A DNA stretch of 64,000 bases from Croceimicrobium sp965656185 (GCA_965656185.1 CBFHJH010000002.1:186001-250000); one strand, 5' to 3'; shown: positions 18,938 to 28,991, counted from the first letter of the stretch. The notes: generated from the sequence alone by a model not told the origin. A program made the numbers and translations.

Positions 18938-20797
18938 ATGTTTCGGAAGTACTTTTTTGCCTTCGCGCTTTTCACCCTTAGCCTTGGATCCAAAGCGGGT
19001 CACGTTTTAGGGGGGGAGTTAAGCTGGGAATGCGCCGGTAACGGTGACTATATTTTCCAACTTACCATTTTTACCGATTGTACCAGTACCTTCCCTTCGG
19101 GGCAATTCATTAACGGACCAGCCGGGCAAATTGCGCTGCAAATAGATAGCACCGGTTATCAGGTATTTAACAGTAATTGCAGCAATACCTGCTTAGAGCG
19201 CAAATACACTTTTAGTTCTGCCCCGGTTACATTGAGTGGGATCCCGCCGCTAAATGGTTGGGAATTTTATTGGTCTACTTGCTGCCGTAGTTACGATCAG
19301 AACTTGAGCGGGGGTGGTGTTGGGCTTTACCTCAGTACTAAAATGTTTCCCTATACTCCTCCAGGCGCTGCCAGTCCCGTTCCGGCCGACAGCTGTTTTA
19401 GTCACAGCCCGCAATTTGGGCAGGACCAACCGATGATGCTCTGTGAAGGGACCTATGTTTACAACAATCAGGTTTACGACCGAGACCAAGATTCTTTGGC
19501 GGTATCATTTACCAGTCCGGTAATTGGCCCTGGCAATGCGGTAAGCTATGCCAGTGGCTATTTTTTTAATGCTCCCTATCCGGATAGCACTGAAAACCTC
19601 GCCAACGGGCCAGTGCGCTTAAACCCTCGCAATGGAGAGGTGCGTATGGAAATATATGGCGCCTCTGCCGGCTATTATTTTGCTGCTTTCAAGGTTCAAG
19701 AGTACCGTAACGGTCAATTGATCTCAGAAGTGGTGCGTGATCGCCCTCTCATCATTCTAGACTCTACTACCTGTACCCCTGCGGCCAATAATAGTAGTCC
19801 TAATTTAAATTTAGTGAGTAATAATACTCTTCCGCTTAATCAGAATGGATCGGTATACCGCACCAGCTTTATGGCTGGCGATACCTTGGATATCGATATC
19901 CTGGCATCCGATTTTGATTTTAATTCGGCGGGTATACCGCAAACTATCTGCTTAAGTGCGAATTCACTCTACTTAAATCCCTCCAATTATACCTTAAATA
20001 GCGGCTGTGCCAATGGCGATTGTGCTACCATTAGCCCGCAAGGTGCAAGTAGTGGCTTTTGTGGCTCGGTGGCCGAATCCTACCGTTTCCAGTGGACCGG
20101 TCCAGACTGCAATCAGATCAATAATCAGCCTTTTAGCCCTCTTACTTATGCCTTTCATATTCAGGTGGCCGACAATGCTTGTCCTATTTCCAAATTTGCC
20201 CAAGCCACCATTTTGGTAGATCTCTATCCAGGGCCCTTATTCGCTCCGGTATTATCGGTCGATGCGGCCGATACCAATGGTAATGTGGATCTCAGTTGGA
20301 GCAAAGTTCAGATCTCACCCAATTCGCCTTTTGATCGTTATATGATCTATAGCCGTCCCGTAGGGGGCACCTTTACGGCATTAGACTCGATTTACGATAT
20401 CGATTCCTTACAGGCCTCTTATAGCGGGTTACCTTACCCCAGTGAGTTCTTTATAAAAGCTTTCGCGGGCACCTGTGTTTTTGGTTCGCCCAGTAGTAAT
20501 GTAGAAAGTAGTGAGCAGAATATTTCGCTGCGCGAACACCTTGTGGTAGAAAGGCGCTTCGACTTGAGTCCTAATCCAAGTAAAAGCCGGCTAACACTGA
20601 GCTTGAGCTCCGGACGTGCTTTACCTGCTCAGAGTAAAGTGCTTATCTACAATAGCTCAGGAGCCTTACAGCGTCATTTTACATTGGAGCAGGCTCAAAA
20701 GACTTGGCAAATGCAGCATAATTTAGAACCTGGTATTTACATTGTAGAGTTGGAGGTATCGGGTGTGGTGCAAAGACAAAGGTTATTGGTAGATTGA
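18938..20797 (+). CDS. T9SS-secreted adhesin-like protein, paralogue B
   Basis: A 619-residue paralogue of the 16248-18137 product. The start is set at the ATG at 18938, which opens the signal peptide (LGSKAG); an in-frame ATG at 18884 lies upstream. It shares the whole architecture: GGELSWECAGNGDY at the mature N-terminus, WSTCCRSYDQNL, PYPDSTENLANG, EYRNGQLISEV, then the Fn3-like domain and a type A sorting domain (LSPNPSKSRLTL to the end). The Fn3-like block VDAADTNGNVDLSWSKVQ is identical in both proteins while the flanks differ widely. It is exported by Sec and anchored or released by T9SS. Role in adhesion or gliding is inferred from the family only. Confidence 0.87.
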   Translation: MFRKYFFAFALFTLSLGSKAGHVLGGELSWECAGNGDYIFQLTIFTDCTSTFPSGQFINGPAGQIALQIDSTGYQVFNSNCSNTCLERKYTFSSAPVTLSGIPPLNGWEFYWSTCCRSYDQNLSGGGVGLYLSTKMFPYTPPGAASPVPADSCFSHSPQFGQDQPMMLCEGTYVYNNQVYDRDQDSLAVSFTSPVIGPGNAVSYASGYFFNAPYPDSTENLANGPVRLNPRNGEVRMEIYGASAGYYFAAFKVQEYRNGQLISEVVRDRPLIILDSTTCTPAANNSSPNLNLVSNNTLPLNQNGSVYRTSFMAGDTLDIDILASDFDFNSAGIPQTICLSANSLYLNPSNYTLNSGCANGDCATISPQGASSGFCGSVAESYRFQWTGPDCNQINNQPFSPLTYAFHIQVADNACPISKFAQATILVDLYPGPLFAPVLSVDAADTNGNVDLSWSKVQISPNSPFDRYMIYSRPVGGTFTALDSIYDIDSLQASYSGLPYPSEFFIKAFAGTCVFGSPSSNVESSEQNISLREHLVVERRFDLSPNPSKSRLTLSLSSGRALPAQSKVLIYNSSGALQRHFTLEQAQKTWQMQHNLEPGIYIVELEVSGVVQRQRLLVD

Positions 20798-20881
20798 TGC
20801 AAACTCTGCTGCCTTTTTGGGAACGACTACCTTCTAAGATTTTGAATACTCTTTCCAACTAGGGGGGCTAGATTAAATAAA

Positions 20882-21421
20882 TTAAAAGGCATATTTGAGC
20901 CCAATATTTCCATTGATCGCGATTTGATCGGCGGCGGAGTTGGGCGGGTAATAGTAACTTGCTCCCAGGCCGATTGATGCACCAAGGTTTTTAGTGAAAA
21001 ACCAATCATAGTTAAGGCAAAGACTTGGACCTTGAAAATTTTCTGAAAAAGTGCTTGTTTCTCGAGTAATGGGGTCGATTAATGTAGGGCTTAAGTTGGC
21101 CACAATACCATAACTTGCACTGAGGTAAAGCTCATCAAAAAGATAGTAGTCGATGCCCACATTATAGCCGAGGCCATTATAGAGCCCTAATCCTAGCCAA
21201 GCCCCTATTTTATTGTTTTTTGTAAAGGATAAAGTCCTTTTAAACTGTATTCCCAGTCCACCATAGGCCAAGCCGTATCCTAGGCCTATTTGCCAGGGTG
21301 TTTCTTCTAAGTTAACCTTCTGGAGAATTATTTGTGTTGGCTCGGATGTAGGCTTATAGGCAAGCGTATTAAAACCAATGCACAAGACAAGGGCTACGAA
21401 TAGCGATTTAGATTTTTTCAT
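20882..21421 (-). CDS. Outer-membrane beta-barrel protein
   Basis: A 179-residue protein with a signal peptide and alternating beta-strand pattern: repeated Gly/Tyr-rich strands such as GLGYGLAYGGLGIQF and a final strand GNIGLKYAF ending in aromatic Phe, as in outer-membrane barrels. Probably an eight-stranded barrel. No specific family recognised. It is a single gene, 85 bases after the end of the convergent T9SS gene. Confidence 0.75.
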   Translation of the reverse strand: MKKSKSLFVALVLCIGFNTLAYKPTSEPTQIILQKVNLEETPWQIGLGYGLAYGGLGIQFKRTLSFTKNNKIGAWLGLGLYNGLGYNVGIDYYLFDELYLSASYGIVANLSPTLIDPITRETSTFSENFQGPSLCLNYDWFFTKNLGASIGLGASYYYPPNSAADQIAINGNIGLKYAF

Positions 21422-21467
21422 AATGAGGTTTGGTCTAATTTAGGCTTTTTAAATTACCCATCTTCGC

Positions 21468-21851
21468 TCAGCGTTTACCACGCATTAAATTAATTTCCTT
21501 AATCCAGCGAATAATATCGTGCGCCGAGTCAAAAGGGGCGGTAGAAATCCCTTTGGCAAACCATTCTCGGTCAATATCTTTCAGATAACGAGAACCAGGG
21601 TTGAACCAATGTGCTACGTAGACCAACTTAAGCAGGGCTTGCTTGCTATCATAGTATTGTACGAAAAAGCTTTTTACGTCCTCATCGTCGAATTGCAAAT
21701 TGGCCTTGCGAAAGTCAAGTACCAAGGGCTTGTTCTTTTCCAAAGCAACTTGTCGTGCATACTTACCATTTGCAGCGATCTGCTTTTTGCTAAAATGAAA
21801 AGGGACCGTAGATAAGAGGTAATCTTTTTTTTCGACCAAGGGAGCGTGCAT
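21468..21851 (-). CDS. Hypothetical cytoplasmic protein
   Basis: A 127-residue protein with no leader and no membrane helix. It is rich in Lys, Asp and aromatic residues. Family not recognised. It is preceded on the same strand, about 50 bases upstream, by the tocopherol-cyclase-like gene. Confidence 0.6.
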   Translation of the reverse strand: MHAPLVEKKDYLLSTVPFHFSKKQIAANGKYARQVALEKNKPLVLDFRKANLQFDDEDVKSFFVQYYDSKQALLKLVYVAHWFNPGSRYLKDIDREWFAKGISTAPFDSAHDIIRWIKEINLMRGKR

Positions 21852-21899
21852 AGCGAATAATTAGGTAGACTAAATATAAAAAATATGAAGACTTCGCCT

Positions 21900-22865
21900 T
21901 TAGTTCCAATTGCCAGATACTTCCATTCCTACATTTTTCGCCTTCCCTTCGCTGATCAATCGTCCCGATCTCTTTGCTTTTAACTCAAAAAAAAGCTCGG
22001 CTTGAAGGCTTTCACGTACCCTTTTGTCCATCCCAGCAGCACTGGGTGCCCAGAGTGGAACACTTTCGCCCATCTTAGCTTTGATATGCAGTTGGTATTT
22101 AAAGCCACTAAACTGTAGGCTTAAATAAGGCGCCTTAAAACTATGTTCTAAGGCGGCCCCATTGTAATTGGCAAAGAGGTAATGTTTATCGGCCAAGACC
22201 AATAAGGCGGCAAAGCCAAGGTACTGCCAACCGGCGAAAACCAGCGGTGCCGCGGCTAAGGAAAGACTGGCCTTCTGCTTCTCAAAGCGATTGGACTGCA
22301 ACCAGATGTGCTCTGTAGGAAAGGAATTACCCCAATCTTTTTCAATATAGCCACAACCGTGGTTTAAATTGATTTCATGCCCCGGCGTTTTAAGTTTTCC
22401 CTTTATCTCGTTACGAAAACTTACCAAACTGTGATAGCATTGCAATCCCTGCCAATAATAGGCCGGTCCCATGATATTGGGTTTTGCGAGACTTTTTGGC
22501 CAGACACGATGATCCTTAAATTCTAATTTACCGCTTAAGCCAGGTAAGTTGATTTCAAGTCCCTCGCGTGAAAAGCGATTAGAACCGATTTCTAGATAGA
22601 AGCGATCCGTGGCTGCCTTAAAGTCGCTGGCAGCGAAGCTTTCAAAATGCGCTTCCTTTTCACCTGCGATCATATACTGAATAAATGGGCTAGGTATTCC
22701 ACTTTGGTCTTTCGAAATACCAGCGATGAGGCAAATCTGTTCTGAACCATCGGCCGACTCTATCTTGTAATACCAACCTTCGAAGAAAGACCGGGTTTTT
22801 GCCCTGCCGTGATAGCGTTCGGGATACCAAGGGCTAAGAAGTTTCTGAGAAAAGGATTTGATCAC
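21900..22865 (-). CDS. Tocopherol cyclase-like family protein
   Basis: A 321-residue protein that resembles the tocopherol-cyclase family (Tocopherol_cycl). The clearest match is the front motif SFFEGWYYKIESADG, followed by many aromatic residues and the GCGYIEKDWGNSFP block in the middle, which is a family signature. In plants and cyanobacteria the enzyme makes the chromanol ring of vitamin E; bacterial and Firmicute members without that pathway have unknown roles. The start codon is GTG at 22865. No leader is seen. It probably precedes the 127-residue gene in one transcript. Confidence 0.85.
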   Translation of the reverse strand: MIKSFSQKLLSPWYPERYHGRAKTRSFFEGWYYKIESADGSEQICLIAGISKDQSGIPSPFIQYMIAGEKEAHFESFAASDFKAATDRFYLEIGSNRFSREGLEINLPGLSGKLEFKDHRVWPKSLAKPNIMGPAYYWQGLQCYHSLVSFRNEIKGKLKTPGHEINLNHGCGYIEKDWGNSFPTEHIWLQSNRFEKQKASLSLAAAPLVFAGWQYLGFAALLVLADKHYLFANYNGAALEHSFKAPYLSLQFSGFKYQLHIKAKMGESVPLWAPSAAGMDKRVRESLQAELFFELKAKRSGRLISEGKAKNVGMEVSGNWN

Positions 22866-23013
22866 TTGCGCATTTCAGAATGGGGTAGAAGATATCAAAA
22901 AGCAGCAGGCCGGCCTATTTTCTTGCGCTTAAAAGCGCGCGATAACTCATAACTAAGCTTAAACCTAAACCTAAACATTGTATTTTTAAGCGGTCTTCTG
23001 CAAAATTTCGATC

Positions 23014-23610
23014 ATGGGGGAAATGAAAGTATTAGTCTTATTTGCACATCCAGCTTTTCATAAGTCTCGGGTTAATAAAGCCTTAGTGGCTGGCCTTTCC
23101 GCTATTGAAGGTCTTAAGTTTCACGATTTATACGAGGCCTATCCCGATTATTATATTGATGTGAAAAGAGAGCAGGAGCTTCTGTTGGAGCACGACCTTA
23201 TCGTTTTGCACTTTCCGCTATTCTGGTACAGCACGCCTGCTTTGCTTAAAGAATGGCAAGACTTGGTTTTAGAACATGGCTGGGCTTATGGTAGCAAGGG
23301 TAATGCGCTGGCCGGTAAACGCTTTATGTGTTCCATAACCACGGGAGGACCAGAATCGGCCTATCAAGTGGAGGGTTTTCACGGGCACACCCTCAATCAA
23401 TTATTGGCACCGCTACGGCAAACCGCGAAGCTTTGTAAAATGCAATTGCTGCCCCCCTTGGTCCTACACGGCACCCATGCCGTTGAGATGGAAAAGGTAG
23501 AAGCGCATCGAAAAAATTATCACGATCTCTTAAAGAATATCATTCAAGGAAATCTCGACTGGGAAGGGGTCGATTCGCTGGAGTATTTTAATCATCATTT
23601 AAAGGCTTAA
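23014..23610 (+). CDS. KefF-like NAD(P)H-dependent oxidoreductase
   Basis: A 198-residue flavodoxin-fold quinone-reductase-type protein (NQO1/KefF/MdaB family). It shows the phosphate-binding start VLVLFAHPAFHKSRVN and the flavin segment HFPLFWYSTPALLKEW. It ends one base before the KefC-type antiporter gene, so the two are translationally coupled. In Escherichia coli KefF binds KefC and is required for full activity in electrophile protection, and the same partnership is inferred here. Two starts are possible, ATG at 23014 or 23023; the first is used. Confidence 0.9.
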   Translation: MGEMKVLVLFAHPAFHKSRVNKALVAGLSAIEGLKFHDLYEAYPDYYIDVKREQELLLEHDLIVLHFPLFWYSTPALLKEWQDLVLEHGWAYGSKGNALAGKRFMCSITTGGPESAYQVEGFHGHTLNQLLAPLRQTAKLCKMQLLPPLVLHGTHAVEMEKVEAHRKNYHDLLKNIIQGNLDWEGVDSLEYFNHHLKA

Positions 23611-23611
23611 G

Positions 23612-25486
23612 ATGGCAGGAGGATTTTTTGGACAAGCTTTCGTATACCTGGCTGCGGCTGTCGTATCGGTTCCCATCGCTAAAAAGCTGGGATTAGGTTC
23701 GGTTCTAGGATATCTTATCGCCGGTATCTTGATCGGGCCATTCGTGTTAGGCTTCGTTGGTGAAGAGGGGCAGGATGTAATGCATTTCGCCGAATTCGGT
23801 GTGGTTATGATGCTCTTTCTGGTCGGCTTGGAGCTACAGCCATCCCTGCTCTGGAAAATGCGCTTACCAATTCTAGGTTTAGGTGGTTTGCAAGTGGGAA
23901 TCAGTACCATTTTGATCAGTGGAATCATATTGTTGGTGAGTCCTTTATCATGGCAAGTGGCCTTAGCCTTAGGCCTTACCCTGGCCCTGTCGTCTACTGC
24001 CATAGTATTGCAAACCCTTAATGAGAAAGGACAGATGAAGACTGAAGGGGGGCAGAACGCTTTTGCCGTTTTACTCTTTCAAGATATAGCGGTTATTCCC
24101 ATTCTTGCATTCTTACCCTTGCTGGCTACCTTTGAGATCAGTAAGGCCGAGGGGCACGAAAGTGCAAATTTGATCGAAGGCCTTGCGGTGTGGTGGCAAA
24201 CCATCATTATAATCGCCGCCATTGCTTCTATCGTGGTGATGGGGAAATATTTAATGAGTTATGCCTTTCGGCTGATCGCCCAAACCAAATTACGGGAGCT
24301 TTTTACCGCTGCCGCTCTTCTTTTGGTGGTGGGCATTACGGTCTTAATGACCTTAGTAGGTCTAAGTCCAGCCTTGGGTACATTCTTAGCGGGAGTGGTA
24401 CTGGCACAAAGTGAATACCGCCATGAATTAGAGTCGGATATAGAACCTTTTAAGGGCTTATTGCTAGGACTCTTTTTTATTGCGGTAGGTGCTTCGATCG
24501 ACTTCAGTCTTATCGCTAATGAACCAGCCCTTATCGCTCAAATGGTTTTGGCTTTGATTTTTGTAAAATTGATGGTGCTGCTCGTGATCGGTCGGATCTT
24601 TGGTATGTCGCGCGACAATAATTTCCTTTTTGCCTTTGGTTTGGCCCAAGGCGGGGAGTTTGCTTTCGTATTACTGTCCTTTGCTTTACAAAATGGGGTT
24701 ATGACCCACGAAGTAAGTGATCCTATGATCGCTTCGGTGGCCATTTCCATGGCGCTTTCGCCTTTGATCATGCTTTTTAATGAGAAACTAATTCAGCCTT
24801 ACTTTGGCACTACCGAGAAGAGTGAGCGTGCCAGCGATGACATTCACGAGGAAAACAAGGTGATCATCGCTGGCTTTGGTCGTTATGGTAGTACCATCGG
24901 CCGCTTTTTGCAAGCCAATGGCACCCAGGCCACCTATCTCGATACCGATCCCGATAATGTAGATCTCTTACGCAAGTTTGGTTTGAAGGTTTTTTACGGC
25001 GATGCTTCGAGGCAAGACTTGCTCTTGGCAGCAGGTGCGCAGAAGGCAGAATTGCTCATCGTAGCCATCGATAATCCTGAGAAGGCCATTGAGGTGATCG
25101 ATACGGCCCAACGTCATTTCCCTCATTTAAAGATCATTGCCCGCGCTAAAAGCTGGTCTAGCTACGACCGTATGACCAAGCTGAAAGTAGATCAAGTGTA
25201 CCGGGAGTACATCGAAACGGCTTTACGTATGGGCGAAGATGCTTTAGCAATCATTGGTTATCGGAAATACCAGGTGCACCGCGCTTTAAAGAAGTTTAGA
25301 AGACACGACGAAGCCTATATCGAAGGAATGGCCCAGGAGCAGCATGAAAGAAAGAGCTTTATCCAAGCCGCCCGCAGGAATATCGAGGAACTGGAGCTAA
25401 TGATGCTCGATGATCTAGATAAAGAAGCCCAGGACAAAGATCTTGGCTGGGATACCGAAAGCTTAAAGAAAGAATATGGTCAATGA
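23612..25486 (+). CDS. KefB/KefC-type CPA2 cation:proton antiporter
   Basis: A 624-residue member of the monovalent cation:proton antiporter-2 family. The first 390 or so residues are about 12-13 membrane helices, with the family motif GGEFAFVLLS. The cytoplasmic part starts with a Rossmann RCK/TrkA-N domain: VIIAGFGRYGS gives the GxGxxG loop, and the acidic residue at the end of strand two follows in YLDTD. The C-terminus is a charged helical tail. It is coupled to the KefF-like oxidoreductase gene upstream. Together they probably release potassium and acidify the cytoplasm under electrophile or oxidative stress. The KefC/KefB choice cannot be settled by eye. Confidence 0.93.
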   Translation: MAGGFFGQAFVYLAAAVVSVPIAKKLGLGSVLGYLIAGILIGPFVLGFVGEEGQDVMHFAEFGVVMMLFLVGLELQPSLLWKMRLPILGLGGLQVGISTILISGIILLVSPLSWQVALALGLTLALSSTAIVLQTLNEKGQMKTEGGQNAFAVLLFQDIAVIPILAFLPLLATFEISKAEGHESANLIEGLAVWWQTIIIIAAIASIVVMGKYLMSYAFRLIAQTKLRELFTAAALLLVVGITVLMTLVGLSPALGTFLAGVVLAQSEYRHELESDIEPFKGLLLGLFFIAVGASIDFSLIANEPALIAQMVLALIFVKLMVLLVIGRIFGMSRDNNFLFAFGLAQGGEFAFVLLSFALQNGVMTHEVSDPMIASVAISMALSPLIMLFNEKLIQPYFGTTEKSERASDDIHEENKVIIAGFGRYGSTIGRFLQANGTQATYLDTDPDNVDLLRKFGLKVFYGDASRQDLLLAAGAQKAELLIVAIDNPEKAIEVIDTAQRHFPHLKIIARAKSWSSYDRMTKLKVDQVYREYIETALRMGEDALAIIGYRKYQVHRALKKFRRHDEAYIEGMAQEQHERKSFIQAARRNIEELELMMLDDLDKEAQDKDLGWDTESLKKEYGQ

Positions 25487-25514
25487 CGAAAGGACCAAGA
25501 AGATGCTTAGATAA

Positions 25515-25970
25515 TCAGTGATCCTTTTTATCCAGAACCAAGAGTAACTTAAACAGGGTTTTTTGAAACTCGACCAGTTCATTTTCTTGGATGCTATCGT
25601 CGGCAAAGGAATCTAAGATCTTAGCAGGGATTTTCAGCGCCTTTTCACGTAGATCCCGGCCACTAGCGCTTAAGGCCACAATAAGGGTTCGTTCATCCGC
25701 TTTAGCTCGTGAGCGTTTTATCAATGCTTTGGCTTCCAACCGCTTTAACAGAGGGGTTAGGGTATTGGACTCCAAGAATAGCTTTTGCCCGATTGCTTTT
25801 ACACTTTGTTGGTCCTCCTGCCAAAGGCTAAGCATAACCAAGTATTGCGGATAGGTGATGTCTAATTCCTCGAGGTAAGGGCCATAGACTTTTGTGGTTA
25901 AACGAGAAGCAGCGTATAGTGGAAAACAGAGCTGGTTTTCTAGATAGAGGTCCGAATAATTTGCCTTCAT
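25515..25970 (-). CDS. MarR-family, OhrR-like redox regulator
   Basis: A 151-residue winged-helix regulator. The N-terminal LENQLCFPLYAASR motif is that of OhrR, the organic-hydroperoxide sensor. Cys15 is exactly where the sensing cysteine of Bacillus subtilis OhrR sits, and Tyr19, Tyr29 and Tyr40 match tyrosines that hydrogen-bond to it. The DNA-binding wing is KRSRAKADERTLIVAL. The gene follows a DoxX-family gene after five bases, so the two form one operon, and no ohr peroxidase gene is nearby. It probably represses its own operon and is released by oxidised lipid or hydroperoxide. Operator sequence was not identified. Confidence 0.9.
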   Translation of the reverse strand: MKANYSDLYLENQLCFPLYAASRLTTKVYGPYLEELDITYPQYLVMLSLWQEDQQSVKAIGQKLFLESNTLTPLLKRLEAKALIKRSRAKADERTLIVALSASGRDLREKALKIPAKILDSFADDSIQENELVEFQKTLFKLLLVLDKKDH

Positions 25971-25975
25971 GCTTA

Positions 25976-26407
25976 CTAAGATTCACTTTTTGATTGGCGA
26001 AATCGCTCGGCTAAGTAGCGATGGGCTTGGGTAGACCAAAGTGCCCATAAGATCAATACCGGCTGGAAGAAAAGTCGGATCAAGCGCTTTAGGTCGGTGT
26101 CTAAACCAAAAGCACTGATCTCATTGGTGTATTGCGAAATGTTCCCGGGAAAGATCAAGATGTAAAATAGAGCTAGGGCCAATCCTACCTTTACCTGCTT
26201 TTTCCAGATAAAGATCATGGCTAAGCCGAGCGCTATCTCTATGATACCGGAAGACAATACCACAAAGTCCATAAAGTCTTCACTTTCGGGCAACCAGCGC
26301 GGTACTTGAGCCTGGAATTCGGCTCTTTGAAAAGTTAGATGTCCAATCCCGGCGACGAGCATAAAAGCACCTAAGATCACTTTTAAGATTTTCTGAATGA
26401 GGCTCAT
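25976..26407 (-). CDS. DoxX family membrane protein
   Basis: A 143-residue protein with four membrane helices. The first helix contains GAFMLVAGIGHLTF and helix two begins near SSGIIEIALGLAMIF, both typical for DoxX/MauE-type proteins. These often handle electron or thiol redox reactions at the membrane. It shares an operon with an OhrR-like regulator, which suggests that it is induced by peroxide or electrophile stress. Its TAG stop is followed at once by TAA. Confidence 0.88.
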   Translation of the reverse strand: MSLIQKILKVILGAFMLVAGIGHLTFQRAEFQAQVPRWLPESEDFMDFVVLSSGIIEIALGLAMIFIWKKQVKVGLALALFYILIFPGNISQYTNEISAFGLDTDLKRLIRLFFQPVLILWALWSTQAHRYLAERFRQSKSES

Positions 26408-26493
26408 AACTACAAATCGTGTTCAATTAAATCGTGCACGATGCAAATTAAGGGAATCTCTGGAAGAGTGGCAACCCTAAAGGGCCAAAAACA

Positions 26494-26522
26494 AAACAGA
26501 CGGCCATTAAAGCCGTCTGTTT
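26494..26522 (-). terminator. Terminator of the interrupted T9SS gene
   Basis: A perfect 11-bp inverted repeat (26494-26504 with 26512-26522) with a 7-base loop. On the minus strand it is followed by a T-rich run (TTTGTTTTT), which fits termination of the gene ending at 26544. Confidence 0.88.
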
Positions 26523-26543
26523 ATTAGGGACTTAGGACCAGTA

Positions 26544-28991
26544 TTATTGCAGGACAAACTTAAACCGGCGTCCATCCTCTAGGCTTAAGAAATAGATTCC
26601 GGCTTTGAGTTGACCAAGTTCCCAGCTATGCCTTTGTCCGCTTAGTTGCCCATTTTGGAGCACCTGGCCGTTTATAGAGCGGATCTGATAGCTCGTAATG
26701 GCTAAGCTTTTAGCGGAGTAAAGCTGCAGTTTCCCATCACTTGGTACTGGATAAAGGCTGATCTCTTCCCTTGGAGCACCTTCAAGCAAGCTCACCGTAC
26801 CCTGGTACTTTATACCTAAGGGGAAACGTAGATCGGTATTTTGCCGACGTACATTGCCAAAAATGTCTGCCGACCAGCGCTTAAATTGAGAATAGCGCAT
26901 ATAATTCAAACTTAGCGCGGTGTCGGTACTTTGTAGCATTTGCAGCTCAAGCCCCTCCGGAGTGCTCACGCGTACCTGCGCAACTGTATTGCTATCGATA
27001 ATGAAATTAGCGGGGATCTTAAGGTATTCCTCGCTCATGATAAGGGTATCTAAGCTATCCCGATAGCCTTGATTGGTGCTTATTTGTATACGTAGCGGCA
27101 AGGGTTCACTCGGATCTATGTTCTTAAAGCCATAGATGAATAATTCCTCCATAATTCGTGCATCGCCGGGCATGGTAAAAGCTTGAGCAAATTCTTGGTC
27201 GGCAGCCCCATTTACGATCTCAAGGACATCGCTTGTCCTTTTGTTAAGTCGATTAACGCTGAGGTTAGAGGCCCAAAGATTTCCTTGGGGGATATTAAGA
27301 GTATCCGAACCGAACTGACACAACTTGGGCCCCGGATCGGTATAAACCGAATAGGTACCTGCGCCTAGGAACTCTAAGGTGTCGGTCTTAGGACTATTTA
27401 CTTTAATGGCATTGGATATGGTCCAATTTTGGAAGGCTACCGCGCCACCGTGGTTTAAAACCACGCGATTGCCACCTTGGCTTAATTGGCCTTGTCCGCT
27501 GGCGGCCGAACTCTGGATGTAGATCGAGTCAAGCTTTTGCCGGCTGCTGTTTACGATGTATAACCAGCCGTCATTACCTGGAACGGTTTGAGTGATCCTT
27601 TGGGTGGAATCTACAACCCAGGTGCCTGGCGACCAGAACAAGCTGTCGGCATAAGCGTAATGTACTTCTAAATTTTTGGGTAGACTGCCGCAGTTCTTTA
27701 AGCTATCGGCACTGAGGCCATTGCTGCTAATTGTAGGTGGCCGGCGCAGTAAAACATTCAAGATCAATCCGCGCGGAACGGCGCCACAGATGTCTGATTT
27801 AAATTCTAGTCTAAAGGAAAAGCGATCGGGCCCATAGAGGTAATTATCCGCCTGCGGTATCCAGCTAAAGCGGATAAGGGAACTGTCGCCCTGGTAAAAT
27901 CGACCATTGGCATTTAAAGTACTAAGTTGAGGCATGGAAAAAATGGCGCCCAGGGGCAAGCCCCAATTATTGGTGTCTATCCTAAGCACACTATCCAGCA
28001 TAAGGATATTGGGTGCTAGATTGCTGGTTGCTTTAAGATCAATGAACAAGGTGTCGCCTAAAACCAAATCGTAGCTGTAACTGCTTGGCCTTTGCATGTC
28101 GAAGAAGGCACTATCGGGACTACTTATTTCTAAGCTTAAAGGATTGTAAAGGGGATTGGCGGTATCGATCACTACCCCGCTCTAAAGCTGGTTTCGGGAA
28201 ACTAAATGGCCATCCGAAAAATACTCTTGTTCCTTGGCATAACCATAGAGCCCGGCTCGCGAACTACCCGATTTTGCTCTAAACTCTAGGCGACTATCAT
28301 TTCCATCAAAGGACATAGGACCATTATCGGGGTTTTCAGACTGATCGGGGAAAGGAAGGGCAGAGCTATAGCCGCTTTGGTAAACGATGGGATTGACCCA
28401 ATTTGGACTGATTAACTGCGCGTGGGTAGAGTCGGCACCGCTTATCTTGCTCTCATCTACCATATCGATCGAATTACGGTAGTTGCTGTAAGCTTGAAAA
28501 ATAGGCAAATGATTGGCACCGATATTCCCATGGGGATGCTAGGCCAAATTACCCTGAGCATTGGGCTTAGGGAAAATTGTGAACGATAGGATTGCACCAA
28601 AGCACCCATTAATATTATGCGTTCTAGTTAGGCATGAACCCAACTGGTAGGTAAAAGTATGGCCTTGGGCAACTGGGTTTAGATTGGCGAGACTGGCCGT
28701 TCCGGTATACACATAGGTTTCAAAGTCCAGCAAACTGCTGCAAGCCGGGTGGTTAAAGGCATAAACTGCGGTGCGACTAGGATCATAGGTGAGACTCATC
28801 GTAAAGGGCCCTTGCAGGGTCCGTGGAAAAGTAGTTTGAGAAATACCATTGGTATCGCGATGTATATGCAGTTCTACGTAGAGCATATTATTCGCGGTGA
28901 TTTCATATTCGATATAGCCATTACCTTGATGGGAGGCTTTGAGGCTTAGGGAAATCAGTCCTAAGCATAGGATAAGGCTGTTGCGAAGCAT
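26544..28991 (-). pseudogene. T9SS adhesin-like paralogue C with two in-frame TAG codons
   Basis: From the ATG at 28991 to the TAA at 26544 one unbroken reading frame of 816 codons is interrupted only by TAG at 28541-28539 and at 28184-28182, with no frameshift. The front part has a signal peptide (SLKASHQ) and the family repeat of the GGE-type module. The middle segment shows PFPDQSENPDNG and AKEQEYFSDGHLVSR, which align with PFPDASENPLNG and EYRRGQLISEV of the paralogues at 16248 and 18938. The last 540 residues carry a distinct beta-rich region, and the end is a type A sorting domain (LYPVPSDGKLQL). Either a recent double-nonsense pseudogene or a gene read through at TAG. TAG is a normal stop elsewhere in the window. 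Confidence 0.8.

Noticed and set aside
26544..28991. General reassignment of TAG as a sense codon
   Set aside because: Many genes here end at TAG with sensible C-termini (for example at 18137, 39647, 40526, 46475, 60587 and 62300).
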